Shown: one piece after another, positions 46,455 to 57,225 of the stretch
Numbering within the stretch: the first letter of the stretch is position 1
How the letters are laid out: each line of letters opens with the position of its first letter
Source of the DNA: Patellaria atrata CBS 101060
Lineage: Eukaryota > Ascomycota > Dothideomycetes > Patellariales > Patellariaceae
Direction: 5' to 3'
DNA length: 64,000 nucleotides
Assembly (NCBI GenBank): GCA_010093705.1
Contig: MU006098.1
Span: 820,666 to 884,665, forward strand
The notes under the pieces: model-generated
The model's database searches: none
Told to the model about the DNA's origin: nothing
What the model saw: the letters and a program-made list of their open reading frames with translations, nothing else
Position numbers and translations under genes: made by a program

Positions 46455-46924
46455 NNNNNNNNNNNNNNNNNNNNNNNNNNNNNNNNNNNNNNNNNNNNNN
46501 NNNNNNNNNNNNNNNNNNNNNNNNNNNNNNNNNNNNNNNNNNNNNNNNNNNNNNNNNNNNNNNNNNNNNNNNNNNNNNNNNNNNNNNNNNNNNNNNNNNN
46601 NNNNNNNNNNNNNNNNNNNNNNNNNNNNNNNNNNNNNNNNNNNNNNNNNNNNNNNNNNNNNNNNNNNNNNNNNNNNNNNNNNNNNNNNNNNNNNNNNNNN
46701 NNNNNNNNNNNNNNNNNNNNNNNNNNNNNNNNNNNNNNNNNNNNNNNNNNNNNNNNNNNNNNNNNNNNNNNNNNNNNNNNNNNNNNNNNNNNNNNNNNNN
46801 NNNNNNNNNNNNNNNNNNNNNNNNNNNNNNNNNNNNNNNNNNNNNNNNNNNNNNNNNNNNNNNNNNNNNNNNNNNNNNNNNNNNNNNNNNNNNNNNNNNN
46901 NNNNNNNNNNNNNNNNNNNNNNNN
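46455..46924. other. Assembly gap (470 N)
   Basis: Unknown bases. The left flank is A/T-rich (TTACAAAATAAAAA) and the right flank is C-rich, so low-complexity sequence probably broke the assembly. True length is unknown. Confidence 0.99.
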
Positions 46925-47181
46925 CCCCTTCCCCCCTCCGCGGGCCCCTCTTCCCGTCATCCTCACAATATAACATCCCTTAGCTTGCCACCGTTGAATA
47001 AGGTACTGTACATGATCCCTTATTGATATTCGAGTCCCATGGTTAAGGTATCTGGACTGTATGCTACCACAGTTACCACCGAGAATCATCTCAGCTCCCA
47101 TCTCCCATCTCTCATCTCATGTCGCTTTCTCAACGCCTCAAGGTGTCGATTCTCCCTCCATCCTTACCCCTTTGGCCAGAA

Positions 47182-47211
47182 GGGCTGGGCTGGGCTGGGC
47201 TGGGCTGGGCT
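47182..47211 (+). repeat. GGGCT pentanucleotide repeat x6
   Basis: Six perfect GGGCT units, then GAGCT, between the gap and the decapeptide-repeat gene. Confidence 0.9.
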
Positions 47212-47236
47212 GAGCTGTTGATCTTGCTCCTCGACT

Positions 47237-47869
47237 TTACCACACTCCCCCCCGGCCCCCCCTGGGCCGGTCCTTTTCTTGACGTTTGGGGTCTGAGATT
47301 TGAGATTTGAGACCCCTCACGTCCTTGGAGATCCGGCCTGCCCTCGCTCGCGGCTCTTCCTGCTCCTTAGGTCGTTTCGAAGATGTCGTGGGCGTCTCTT
47401 TCGAGGACATCTGTCGATTTGGGTTGCGAGAGTCGAGAGCAGGTGGATTGCGCAATGAGTCGTTCTCGTGCGGTGACTCGAGGTGAGGCGGATTGAGATG
47501 GGGAGAGTTACGGAGGGGATGGGTTTCGTAGGGTGATTTTAGGAGTGGGGAGTCCAGGTAGGGGGAGTTGCGCAGGGGATGGGTCTCGTAGGGGGAGTTA
47601 CGGAGGGGATGGTTTTCGTAGGGCGATTTTAGCAGTGGAGAGTTCTCATATGGCGACTTGAAAAGAGGATGTTTCTCAGAAGGTGAGGTGAGAGCCTTGG
47701 ACTGGGGTTGGAGCTTATTTCGGCCGCTCATATTGGCTTTGATACAGCTTTTTGCGAGGGGAGTAGAGGATGAGGACGTGGAGAGTAGGTTCATGGAGGT
47801 TGAAGTCGTCGAGACGTTTATCGCACAGGACCCTGCTGGAGAGGAAGCAGATACTGGATGTTGGAACAT
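47237..47869 (-). CDS. Decapeptide-repeat protein, function unknown
   Basis: Single exon, 210 aa, real ATG. Residues 1-60 are Ser/Thr-rich. Residues 62-141 are eight units of exactly ten residues without gaps, consensus SPYExHPLRN; variants are SPYENSPLLK, SPYLDSPLLK and SPHENDSLRN. Each unit opens with Ser-Pro, a possible site for proline-directed kinases. The tail is Lys/Arg/Gly-rich (KDRPRGGRGGVW). The repeats differ at both DNA and protein level but keep the frame and the SP pair, which argues for selection on a protein. There is no signal peptide or known family. The neighbour to the right is a MAPK phosphatase; a link is only a guess. Splicing at either end cannot be excluded. Confidence 0.55.
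   Translation of the reverse strand: MFQHPVSASSPAGSCAINVSTTSTSMNLLSTSSSSTPLAKSCIKANMSGRNKLQPQSKALTSPSEKHPLFKSPYENSPLLKSPYENHPLRNSPYETHPLRNSPYLDSPLLKSPYETHPLRNSPHLNPPHLESPHENDSLRNPPALDSRNPNRQMSSKETPTTSSKRPKEQEEPRARAGRISKDVRGLKSQISDPKRQEKDRPRGGRGGVW
47447..47686 (-). repeat. Eight 30-bp coding repeats
   Basis: 240 bp made of eight 30-bp units encoding the decapeptides, with no spacers. This is not a CRISPR array. Confidence 0.8.
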
Positions 47870-49036
47870 GGAACAGTATTACATAAGTAGCATCTAATTG
47901 GTTGCTGACGAAAGGGGAGAATTGAATCCCGCATCTCTAAGGAGAGATAGACTTTGTGTCCTGGAATCTTTGCATAGAGATAGGCATCTACAATCAGAGA
48001 GCAAGTTCGTTCACGCACATCAGGGCATTATTAGAACTGTAGACTGTGCTTAAATACCCTTTCATTAATACCCTATAAACACCCCATTTTCCAAAATTCA
48101 CGGTTCATACTGGACCGGAGCGGCCAACAAGCCCATACATCACTTCGTTCCAGCGCCCTCTACACGACGCATGGTAGAGATATAAGATGAAATAGGGGAA
48201 GAGAGATGGAGAGTATGTGAGGAACGGAGGAAGGGGATACACAGGTGGAGATGGGAATGAAGAATTTGGACGGAAGAGATGGGGAAGAGAGATAGTTGTT
48301 AATTGAATGAGTGGTTTATTAGTTTTAGAGAAGATTAGAGATGATTGATTTATAGAGAAAGAGAAGAAGATGAGGTTCAGGAATAGAAACATTGATGGAA
48401 AGCACAGTAAAAAAACACAGAAACTAGAGAGCGTGACTACTAGACACTACGCATTTGCTTTTTGCATCGCGCATCATACAACGGAAAGAAAATATCCAGT
48501 CCATCTTTCCTTCATTACCTCCATCCCAAATGAACAATTCCGAATGAAAAATTAGAACGCCTAACAGTCCAGTGACAGAAAAAGAGATAACCACGGCAAG
48601 AAAAATGATCAGGAGTCGTATATCTCCGATGATTTTGTGCGCAGGGCAGTCTCAATACCGCTTACGCATTTGACTCAATTATGATACCTGACGGGAACTC
48701 GGTATCGTATGCAATTTTGATAAGGCAACCTTAGACTTTTGGTGGTATTGCAGGTAGTGAGTAAGGTATGCACGCACCCACTTCCTTTCTTGTTAGGTAC
48801 GATAACTGTCTAGTGGCAAGAAACGACAGCTCTGCCCTTATTGGAAATGTTCCCCAAGAAATTTCCAGATTCTTCGCGAATACCACCGTACGGACCTTAC
48901 TTCTAGGTTATGACTCGCTTGGAGACATTTAGCGTTATGATACATCTCCACGTACAGCGCCAGATGCCTTATGTAATGAATCTCACAGATATAGAGATCT
49001 GTCCACCTTTTGTATTCGGTGTAATAGACGAGGAGC
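47870..49036. other. Intergenic, nothing recognised
   Basis: Upstream of the repeat-protein gene and 3' of the phosphatase gene. Purine-rich on the plus strand around 48180-48400. No gene recognised. Confidence 0.5.
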
Positions 49037-52000
49037 TCATAGCACGTCCCAGATACTTCTTGTGATTGGGCTTCCACCTGTCAAGACCGGACTTCTTGGA
49101 TCCTCATCAACTTTTAGCTTCTCTTCTTCTTCTTTGGTAGTCAATGTCAGAGGTTGTAAATGGGAATCGTGTTTTTTCACTTCGGTAGGTAGATCAAGAT
49201 GAAATGGGTTCTTCGTGAACTCGGTCGCTCTTGGGCTCATTAATGTCTCCTCAAGTGCTGAAGCATCCGACTGAGGTGATAGATTTGGCGATCGATGCGG
49301 AAGAGTCGCCTCAATCTCAGTCTGTAGCTTATGTAACCGAAGCTTCTCAGCCATATTTGGCGAACTGAATCTCGGACGGAGCATGCGTGGCTGTGGGGGA
49401 GTGTTGAGATGGGCATGCGATGCAGATGGACGCAATTTACGAGGGGTGGGGGAAGGGGGTGAAGGGGCACGTCGCCTAGGTTGAGGTGGTGGAGGTGATG
49501 AGGTGGTGATAGGTTCCAAAACTCGGGGAACTGTAGGTTGCGTAGTAGGAGCGAAGTTGAGAGAGCCAAACGCCTGTGGTTGCGCTGAAGTTATGGCATT
49601 ACTTGGTGGTGCGAAGCTCTGAATATGAGCAATCGGATGAGACACTTCGGGCTCAGGTCTTGGAGGGGACGCATTTCGACCAAAGAAGGACTGTCCAAAC
49701 GGATCCTTAGGAAATTCTGTTGTCAACGGTGAAGTAAGTCCAAAGTCATCATCTTTGTCCTCATGCTTTAGAGGTGCCATGTGGAACTCTGCTGAAGCTG
49801 GAGATTCTACCGTTGGTGAGCCAGCTTCATAGAATGAAACTGGAGATGATGCAACATTCTCGAAAGGATTCTTTGGGAATTCCATCGAAGTTGGAGATAG
49901 CAAACCGAATGGATCACTAGTCTCCTCCGATGGCTGTAACCCATGCATAGCAAATTCCTCTTGGCGCGGGGAGAAGAGTGGTGGCTCGAATGAGGGTGCT
50001 CCATATGCGGGTACTTCTACATGTCTAGCCGCAAAAGACAATTTGGGGATATTGAACTCAGTTGCTCTCGGAGAGGTAAGACCAAAAGAATCCTCTAGCT
50101 CATGATCCTTTATACCGGTCATGGAGAACTCGGTGGCTCTTGGAGACATCAATGATGGCCGTTCAGCCTCTGTCATGACCTTGTCCTCATCCTTGTTCTC
50201 ATCCTGACTTCTCCGTAATCGAAGTTGACGTGAGAAGTTTGGTATTGGTGAGGTATGTTTTTTGGCCGCAGGAATATCTTCCATTTTAGACTCAAGAGGG
50301 GATGGGTCTTGAACAACTTTCAATATTGGAACTACATGACCTTTGGGATCTACGTAAGGAGTCTCCGTCGTCAAGGGAAATGGAGATGGTGGTAGGTCGA
50401 AACCAGTCTGACTTGATCCCCATGAACGGCGGAATGAAGGGGCCGATGGAGCGAACGAAAACTGAGATGGTGCAGAAAGAGGTCCCGGAGAGATTGCTCC
50501 CATATTACCGGTACTCGCTCTTTGAGGAGAAATATCAGAGTTCTCCGGAGGCAAAGGAGCTGTACGAGGAGTGCGTGAACCAGAAGACATCTCCATATCG
50601 AATGGTGACGATCTTGGGTAACTACCTGCTGTCGCTGAAGATAGATTTGATCGAGGAATACCGAGGCCATAAACATTGCTATGACCATTTTGCCTAAGGA
50701 GACCATTTCTGAATTCTTGCAATTGCATGATTAAATTCATGTTGGGAGCGATCCATTTGCTTCGCTTTTTCACTGCATCATACGCTTCCTGAACGCTGAT
50801 GTCTGGATTCTTATAGATGCCATACGCAACAATCAAGCTTGCAGATCTGCTCACACCGCATTGACAGTGAACCAACACTTTCTTGCCCTTTTGTACTCGC
50901 TCATCTATTGATTTTACTAGCGTGTATAGATCGGCGACGATATCAGTGTTGTGCTCCCACGGTATATGAATGTATTCTGGTTTAGCCGTAGTTGCGGGCC
51001 TTACTGCTTGTGTTTCGTTCACTTGTGTTGCCTTAGGAGTAGTCGGCGTGTCACTTTGTTGACTTTCACTTTCATCGATAGATACTCGAGGTAGGGCCGC
51101 GAAATCAACTATTTTAGGGGCTTGTACCATCTCCGGGGCCATGGTAGCTTGTATCCTCTCGAATTCCACGTCAATCTTGCTTTCTGATTCTCCAGATTCT
51201 AGAACGGTGTATGGATTCTTTACTTCACTAGCGACATTGAAGATCACGTCAAACTGGGAAGCTACTTCAGCTGAAGGCTCGAAATATAAGAACACGCCCG
51301 ATTCATAAATTCGTATTGGACCGTCTGGATATGAGTCAGGCTTTTCTTCCCTAGATTGAGGAATGTCAAAGTTGGGTTCTGGTTCTTCCTCATCTTCCAT
51401 TGGGATCTCTGCAAAACCGTGCGGAGGAGGTTTTTGGACACGTAGTGGCGGAAATTTCATACCTCCTTCAGGAGCAACACTTGGAGACATCAAGGGGAGT
51501 GATGGAGACGACTGGAAGTGCCTCAACATATTCGGCCGCTTAAAGGAAGGTGTCGGAGGAATGGCCAAGCTCAGACTTCCATGTCCAGGTGTCTGAATAG
51601 TTAATCCTAGTGCACTTGGTCTTCGTTTTGGAGGTGTGGGGGGCTTCACAAAGGATGGGGATGTGGGGGCGGAGGAGGAAGTCTCGTTTGTTGATATTTG
51701 AGGAAGCGCTGCTGATTTTAGAGGTTTTCCAAGATTCGAGGCGCTTAACGTGTTAACTGCAAGGCCTTTCAAATTTCGTGCCTTCTTGGCTGGTGTTGTT
51801 GGCCTTTGCATTTCGAAAAATGGGGCTGCTGATGGAGTTATTTGGTTCTTTTCCATTTCTCGTAATCGCATGCTATCCGCAACGAACGAAGAAGGGGACA
51901 TTTTGGAATGTGGAGACTCGGGAGATGGTCCAGGAGAAGGCTCTGTCATCGAAGATGAATCAACAGTGGAAATTGTTGTTGTTGGAGACGAATCCGAGGA

Positions 52001-52480
52001 TTCTGAAGCCGATGTTGATGTGCTGTCCCGATGTTGGTGAAATACAGAGAAGGCGGAGTTGGATGTAACCGCGTTGTTGTTATGGGTTATAGTGCCATTG
52101 CTAGCTGGCCTCTTGAGGTGCTTCCCGTCTCTTTGATTTTCAGCCGCATGGTGCTCATTATATTCACTTAACCCACGCGTGTTTGCCTCTTCACCAAAAA
52201 CCGACATGAATGATGGAATCGGCGAAGCAAACTGCCTCGAACCAGTTTGCATTGACACGCTGGATGTGTGTTGGCTCGAATTTTTTCTGCGTTTCTCCGA
52301 GTCACGAGAACTTCGTCTTCGAATCGGGTAGATAGTACGTCCGTGGTTGTGCGATATGTGTGAAGGCCTCGAAGATTCGATCTTTTTACCGGGAATGGGG
52401 TGATTAGAAGAAATATCTGCGGGAAAGGACCTTTTCAAGGTAGGGCTGTCAGCTTCTTGCATGATGAGCATTGTTGTCAT
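49037..52480 (-). CDS. MSG5: Dual-specificity MAPK phosphatase (Msg5-type)
   Basis: Dephosphorylates Tyr and Thr of MAP kinases; Msg5 down-regulates pheromone and cell-wall-integrity kinases in yeast. Single exon, 1147 aa. The long N-terminal half is Ser/Pro-rich with a Lys/Arg-rich start (KKIESS, RRRSSRDSEKRRK), a possible MAPK docking region. The catalytic domain lies at about 390-610: ESGVFLYFEPSAEVASQFDVIFNVASEV, HIPWEHNTDI, and the P-loop HCQCGVSRSAS with the nucleophile Cys at about 539, then AYDAVKKRSKWIAPNMNLIMQLQEF. It is interrupted by an acidic/Thr insert (about 450-495). The C-terminal 450 residues are disordered and carry seven copies of SPxxxEF. The first ATG fits; all catalytic residues are intact. 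Confidence 0.9.
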   Translation of the reverse strand: MTTMLIMQEADSPTLKRSFPADISSNHPIPGKKIESSRPSHISHNHGRTIYPIRRRSSRDSEKRRKNSSQHTSSVSMQTGSRQFASPIPSFMSVFGEEANTRGLSEYNEHHAAENQRDGKHLKRPASNGTITHNNNAVTSNSAFSVFHQHRDSTSTSASESSDSSPTTTISTVDSSSMTEPSPGPSPESPHSKMSPSSFVADSMRLREMEKNQITPSAAPFFEMQRPTTPAKKARNLKGLAVNTLSASNLGKPLKSAALPQISTNETSSSAPTSPSFVKPPTPPKRRPSALGLTIQTPGHGSLSLAIPPTPSFKRPNMLRHFQSSPSLPLMSPSVAPEGGMKFPPLRVQKPPPHGFAEIPMEDEEEPEPNFDIPQSREEKPDSYPDGPIRIYESGVFLYFEPSAEVASQFDVIFNVASEVKNPYTVLESGESESKIDVEFERIQATMAPEMVQAPKIVDFAALPRVSIDESESQQSDTPTTPKATQVNETQAVRPATTAKPEYIHIPWEHNTDIVADLYTLVKSIDERVQKGKKVLVHCQCGVSRSASLIVAYGIYKNPDISVQEAYDAVKKRSKWIAPNMNLIMQLQEFRNGLLRQNGHSNVYGLGIPRSNLSSATAGSYPRSSPFDMEMSSGSRTPRTAPLPPENSDISPQRASTGNMGAISPGPLSAPSQFSFAPSAPSFRRSWGSSQTGFDLPPSPFPLTTETPYVDPKGHVVPILKVVQDPSPLESKMEDIPAAKKHTSPIPNFSRQLRLRRSQDENKDEDKVMTEAERPSLMSPRATEFSMTGIKDHELEDSFGLTSPRATEFNIPKLSFAARHVEVPAYGAPSFEPPLFSPRQEEFAMHGLQPSEETSDPFGLLSPTSMEFPKNPFENVASSPVSFYEAGSPTVESPASAEFHMAPLKHEDKDDDFGLTSPLTTEFPKDPFGQSFFGRNASPPRPEPEVSHPIAHIQSFAPPSNAITSAQPQAFGSLNFAPTTQPTVPRVLEPITTSSPPPPQPRRRAPSPPSPTPRKLRPSASHAHLNTPPQPRMLRPRFSSPNMAEKLRLHKLQTEIEATLPHRSPNLSPQSDASALEETLMSPRATEFTKNPFHLDLPTEVKKHDSHLQPLTLTTKEEEEKLKVDEDPRSPVLTGGSPITRSIWDVL

Positions 52481-53250
52481 GGTGTGGCTAGAGTTGAAGA
52501 ATGTTTACTGATAAGGAAAGGAATAGAGATTGAGTGTGAGTATTGGGGACAGCGTGAGGACCTTGAGAAGAATACTGGTCTGTATCTTCTAACACTCATA
52601 GCAGTGCTACAAGGTGTAGGATGTTACGATGCACATGTTGGTGTTTCGAATCATAGAGCATCAGATGGGAAGTGAGAAGGGTGATGGAGCGTAGGTAACA
52701 GTTCGAGGAAGAAAAAGGTTATGCCTTGGAGGTACGCACCGTATGCCAGTTACGCGGTTCGGTATATTGGAACTATTGAAACGAGATACCAGATCTCGAC
52801 TAAGCGCTTAAAAGAGTGACTGGCCAGGCGATGCGCCTGAGTGGTGAGGTAGGCGCAATAGATGAAGCAATTCGAACCAAATAGACGTCGATTGTCGAAC
52901 GTATACACTCCTTAACTATCTTACAACTCCAGAAGAGTAGCACAGATTGATCTCTGAGGGCTACAACTACGTGTATCTTTGTCGTTGAGAAAGGACGAAA
53001 GAAGACGAGAAGTAGATGGAGGTGAGGTGTCAAAGGCGGCCAGGACGGCTCAGAGTCCGTGAGGTTTGGCGCTGTGGATGATATACATGCAAAAGGAAAA
53101 GGTGAGAAATTGTGGAAATGGGTTCGTAGGATGCGAAAAAAAGGCCGTGAAGTCGTGCAAGTTGGCGGCGCAAAAGACGTGAGTGAGGAGTTGGAGAAGC
53201 CGTTCTAGCGTCTACTCGCAGTCGAACAGTCGAATGGCGAGGGTAGAGGG

Positions 53251-53286
53251 GGATCTAGTGGATCTAGTGGACCTAGTAGGGCTAGT
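53251..53286 (+). repeat. Tandem repeat, 9-bp unit x4
   Basis: GGATCTAGT twice, then GGACCTAGT and AGGGCTAGT. Confidence 0.8.
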
Positions 53287-55444
53287 GCAAAGCCATGGCG
53301 GCTGGAAGTTTGACCTGGATCCAATCACGACACATGGATCTGATGCCTGTTGTTCTATATATATAACACTCTTGAACAGACCAACGACGCTTTACGGTGG
53401 GCACCGAATATGCAGAAGAATTATTATCATTCTCCTGTTCCCAGACCCTACACCATAAAGGGCACCGTGCCCTTGGAGAAAAAGGAATCGCAAAGACGAG
53501 ACAAGTCGCAACATGATTGGCTTACGATCGACTTCTTTCAGTGCCATACACACACCCTCGAGGCCTAACTCCTGGGGGGGTTGTGGTTCGAGGGGCAAGG
53601 GAGAGGTCGCCTTCGAATCTGATCTAAGAGAAGATCCGCAATTCTTTGCAGGATTTCCCCTCGGTTCGTCGCTCAGGTAACCTACTGTACTCTCAGGTTC
53701 TTTGTATCTAAATTTTTACGACTTTCAGACGTCCTGTGGTTTACCTTTGATTTCCTAGTGGCGAGGAAGCGCAGACAAAGACGTAAGGAACAGCTTAGCT
53801 CTGGATAACCGCTCTCGGAGAATATGCACCACTCTCGTTATTGCTATTTTTACGCGGTCCAGGAGCCTGAATACGACCGCCGGACCAGCAACTACCACGC
53901 AAGGACAGCTCATCTCAATCAGCAAATACTGGAGACTTGACTCAAATACATCGTAAAACAATTGTACTGTCCTGTACCACCATCGCGAACCGCTATCTAG
54001 CATTATGAGACTCGGTATCCAACAAGATCTGGAGCTGAAATAATTCTTTGAACTTTAAGTACGGAACTCTTTCACCAGCTCATCTTGCTCTGGGTAATAC
54101 ACAACAGGTGAATCCAACCGGCATCCTCCATTATTCCCCCCCTGCGCGTCTATATAACCTCACAGGCTCACACAAACTGTTACAGTGCTAATTCTGTCTC
54201 ATTAAGCTCTATTTCCAGATAATCATGCAAAAGATTTCCATAAACTATCTCTCTAATTTATGACAAGGCCCAAGAAGTTCGAAGAAAATCTAGACGCTCT
54301 ATCTGCTATCCACTCTTATCAAGTCTCTCTTATTACTTTCCAAATCCCTGTCGTCAAAGTACATTCATATATCTAGTTTCAATGATAATGATTCCACCAA
54401 GAATCATCATATATCTTGTTTCATCAATATCAATCCGTAAACTTGTATTTTGTGTCGTACTTACAGTACATGCACGTGCATAGAGATTTTGAAATTTCTC
54501 GAGGTCTTTCTTCTACCATAATCAACAAGTCGTTCCGAATAGCGGACACTAAGAATGCAACAAGTTTCCCGTGGATGGCGACACATGTGAAACCAGTAGT
54601 ATCTGCAGAAATCTGCATTTAGTTCCCTAAAACATGAGGACTTCCGTACCCTTGGAAAGAGTGTCTTACTGACTTCAGATTTCACAGTCTCTAGGGTAGA
54701 GCAATAGAATTCCATTCCGACCAGGTAATATACGGAAGATCCGGGAGTGAATCAGTCTCTTGTAAACTGAGATCTTCGGTAACGCTTGAGACGGTTTGTA
54801 CTATGTTCCAGTTGGAAGGTGATTACGTATCAAATATCTCTCGGCTTCACAAACACGACAGACCACACCGTACCTCTATCTACTAGTATTGGTAATGGTC
54901 TGAGAATCAATTATAACTCGTAGGTAAGTGGGATCATTTAAGGAGACGCATTAGATCCTGGTTCTCCTTGCCTGTATATCGGCTGGAAATACTAACTTGT
55001 TAACGATTTCGTACTAATGTAAGGCTTCAGAAAACTGAGCCACTCTGTCAGAATAAGACAATCGCCTTAACAAAGCATTGCCGGCGTCTATGGCGGCGTT
55101 GAAGACAGATATTGTTTGAAAGCGGCCCCTCAGAAGCGTAATTTGGCTGTAGCAGTGCCTCGTGCTTATGATGGATTTAGCATCATCTCAGGAACAGGAA
55201 TGCATGATATGACGGTCATATTATTCTCAGAGCACCTTAATACATCCTAAACGAGTAGTCAGTTGCAGAACCGAGGTCCTTGGGACATAAAACAAAGATG
55301 AGGCTCTTCTCTTACACAATCCGCTGGCTCCGTTTTCGGTGCGTTCCCGGGTAATGCGGTCGGATTAGTCAAAGCGCACGCACCTGTTAGATTGCTTGGA
55401 GCATTTGCGCAGTTTGCTAAAATTTGTTAAAATCCTCGCTTATT

Positions 55445-55458
55445 GCACGGGTCCGTGC
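55445..55458. promoter_or_regulatory. Inverted repeat upstream of RPL4
   Basis: GCACGG-GT-CCGTGC, a 6-bp dyad about 100 bp before the RPL4 start codon, in a spot where ribosomal-protein genes often bind regulators. Function not shown. Confidence 0.3.
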
Positions 55459-55557
55459 ACGTCCACACGCAACATTTCGAGATTGGATTTGACGACGACG
55501 ACAAAGGTTGAACTCTACTCACCTACTAACCTCTACAGCAACAATCCATCCGCAAAA

Positions 55558-56939
55558 ATGACGACCAGGCCTACTGTCACGGTCATTGGCGCTGATGGCG
55601 CTCCCAGCGATTCTACCCACCCTCTTCCAGAGGTCTTCAAAGTTCCAATCCGCCCAGATATTGTCCAGTACGTTGAGATCGAAATAAGATGGTTTGAAAG
55701 GCAATGGCGATATCTAATCAAACTGTACAGATCCGTTCACACCGGAATTGCGAAGAATAAGAGGCAACCTTATGCCGTGAGCGAGAAGGCTGGTCATCAA
55801 ACCTCCGCCGAGTCCTGGGGAACTGGTTAGTCGATTCTACAACATTGTTCATGAGCTATTCTAGGGGTGGTGTTTCATAATTAGCATTGGGAAGAGACAT
55901 GTCACTATCTTGCTTGATAACTTAGGGATTGGTAATTCGAAAAAGAATGGGTGGCTAACTTTCTATTTCCCAGGTCGCGCTGTCGCCCGTATTCCTCGTG
56001 TCTCTGGTGGTGGTACGCATCGTGCCGGTCAAGCTGCGTTCGGTAACATGTGCCGTTCTGGACGTATGTTCGCTCCCACAAAGGTCTGGAGGAAGTGGCA
56101 TCAGAAGATCAACTTGGGTCAGAAGTGAGTGCTATGAATAAACTCCTCTATAAGCAACCTCCTAACAAGTGTACAGGCGATTCGCAACTGCTTCAGCCCT
56201 GGCTGCATCTTCAAGCCCGGCTCTACTTCTAGCCCGTGGTCACAGCGTTACATCCGTCCCTGAAGTTCCCCTCGTTGTCTCTAGCACCGCTTTCTCTGGC
56301 GCTGCCATTGCCAAGACCTCCGCCGCACTCGCTCTCCTTAAGGCTGTTGGTGCTGGCGCAGACGTTGACCGCGTGAGGGCGTCCCGCAAGTTGCGCGCTG
56401 GTAAGGGTAAACTCCGAGGCCGCCGCCACCGTCAACGCCGTGGACCACTCGTCGTCTACAACCCGGTGGAAGACGGTAGAGATCTCGTCAAGGCCTTCCG
56501 CAACATTCCCGGCGTGGAGACCTCATCCGTCTACTCGCTCAACCTCCTCCAGCTCGCTCCAGGTGGTCATCTCGGTCGCTTCATCGTCTGGACCTCTGCT
56601 GCGTTCAAGGCGCTCGACACTATCTATGGCACTACTACCGAGCCCTCGGCGCTCAAGAAGAACTTCCTCCTTCCATCCGCTCTCGTCACCCAGCCAGATA
56701 TCGGCAAACTTATCAACTCGTCTGAAATCCAGACCGTGTTGCGACCAGTACGTGGTGCGGCTATCACGAAGAGGCAGAACGTGCAGAAGAAGAACCCGCT
56801 TGTCAACAAGCAAGTCCTCCTGAGACTCAATCCGTACGCGGCGGCGTTCAGCAAGGAAAAACTGGGCCAGGCCTCGGTCAAGCAGGATGAGGTCAAGGCG
56901 CCCACGAAGCAGAGTTTGACGCTTCTACATGAGAACTAG
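55558..56939 (+). CDS. RPL4: 60S ribosomal protein L4 (uL4)
   Basis: Structural protein of the large ribosomal subunit, lining the exit tunnel. Exons 55558-55667, 55731-55825, 55974-56124, 56177-56939 (372 aa, normal eukaryotic length); introns 63, 148 and 52 nt. Hallmarks: [70 protein letters not shown], then [12 protein letters not shown] and [27 protein letters not shown], the tunnel loop and rRNA-binding part. The eukaryote-specific C-terminal tail is Lys/Gln-rich. The start follows a CA-rich leader, cgcaaaaATG. Codon use is more C-ending than in its neighbours, as in a highly expressed gene. A GTCCA-type 5' exon end and phase-consistent joins support the model. Confidence 0.97.
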
Positions 56940-57225
56940 GGGGATTGAGGATGGGAGTTTCCTTTGGTTGTTTAGGCGATGCATTAGTCCCGTGAAGGGA
57001 TGGGCTTTCTGTATCTGCAATGACAAATGGCGATTATCGATGTTAATTTGACGTCCCTTGTGTGATCAAGTGACGTGATATACACATCTTCCCTCAAAAA
57101 TGCTGGAAATCCAATCAAAGGTACACCACACTATGCAGATCTGAACCCCTGATTCCTTCCAGCTTAGAGAATCTTCGGACGAAAAACAACACTTGCAAAG
57201 GAGTTCCGAGCCCCACTTCAATTCC

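Larger units (their letters stand above)
45963..47236. other. Intergenic with assembly gap
   Basis: 3' region of the J-domain gene, the N run, and a C-rich and GGGCT-repeat stretch. Frames that cross the N run are meaningless. Confidence 0.6.
52481..55557. other. Intergenic, 3 kb, upstream of two divergent genes
   Basis: Contains the promoters of the phosphatase (minus) and RPL4 (plus). No supported gene; open frames are short and motif-free. It holds a 9-bp tandem repeat and a short inverted repeat near RPL4, listed separately. Confidence 0.5.

Noticed and set aside
46312-47101. Frames of 200-240 codons over the gap
   Set aside because: They consist mostly of unknown residues from the N run.
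47447-47686. Regular 30-bp repeats taken as a CRISPR array
   Set aside because: The units are contiguous with no spacers, vary in sequence and encode in-frame decapeptides in a fungal ORF.
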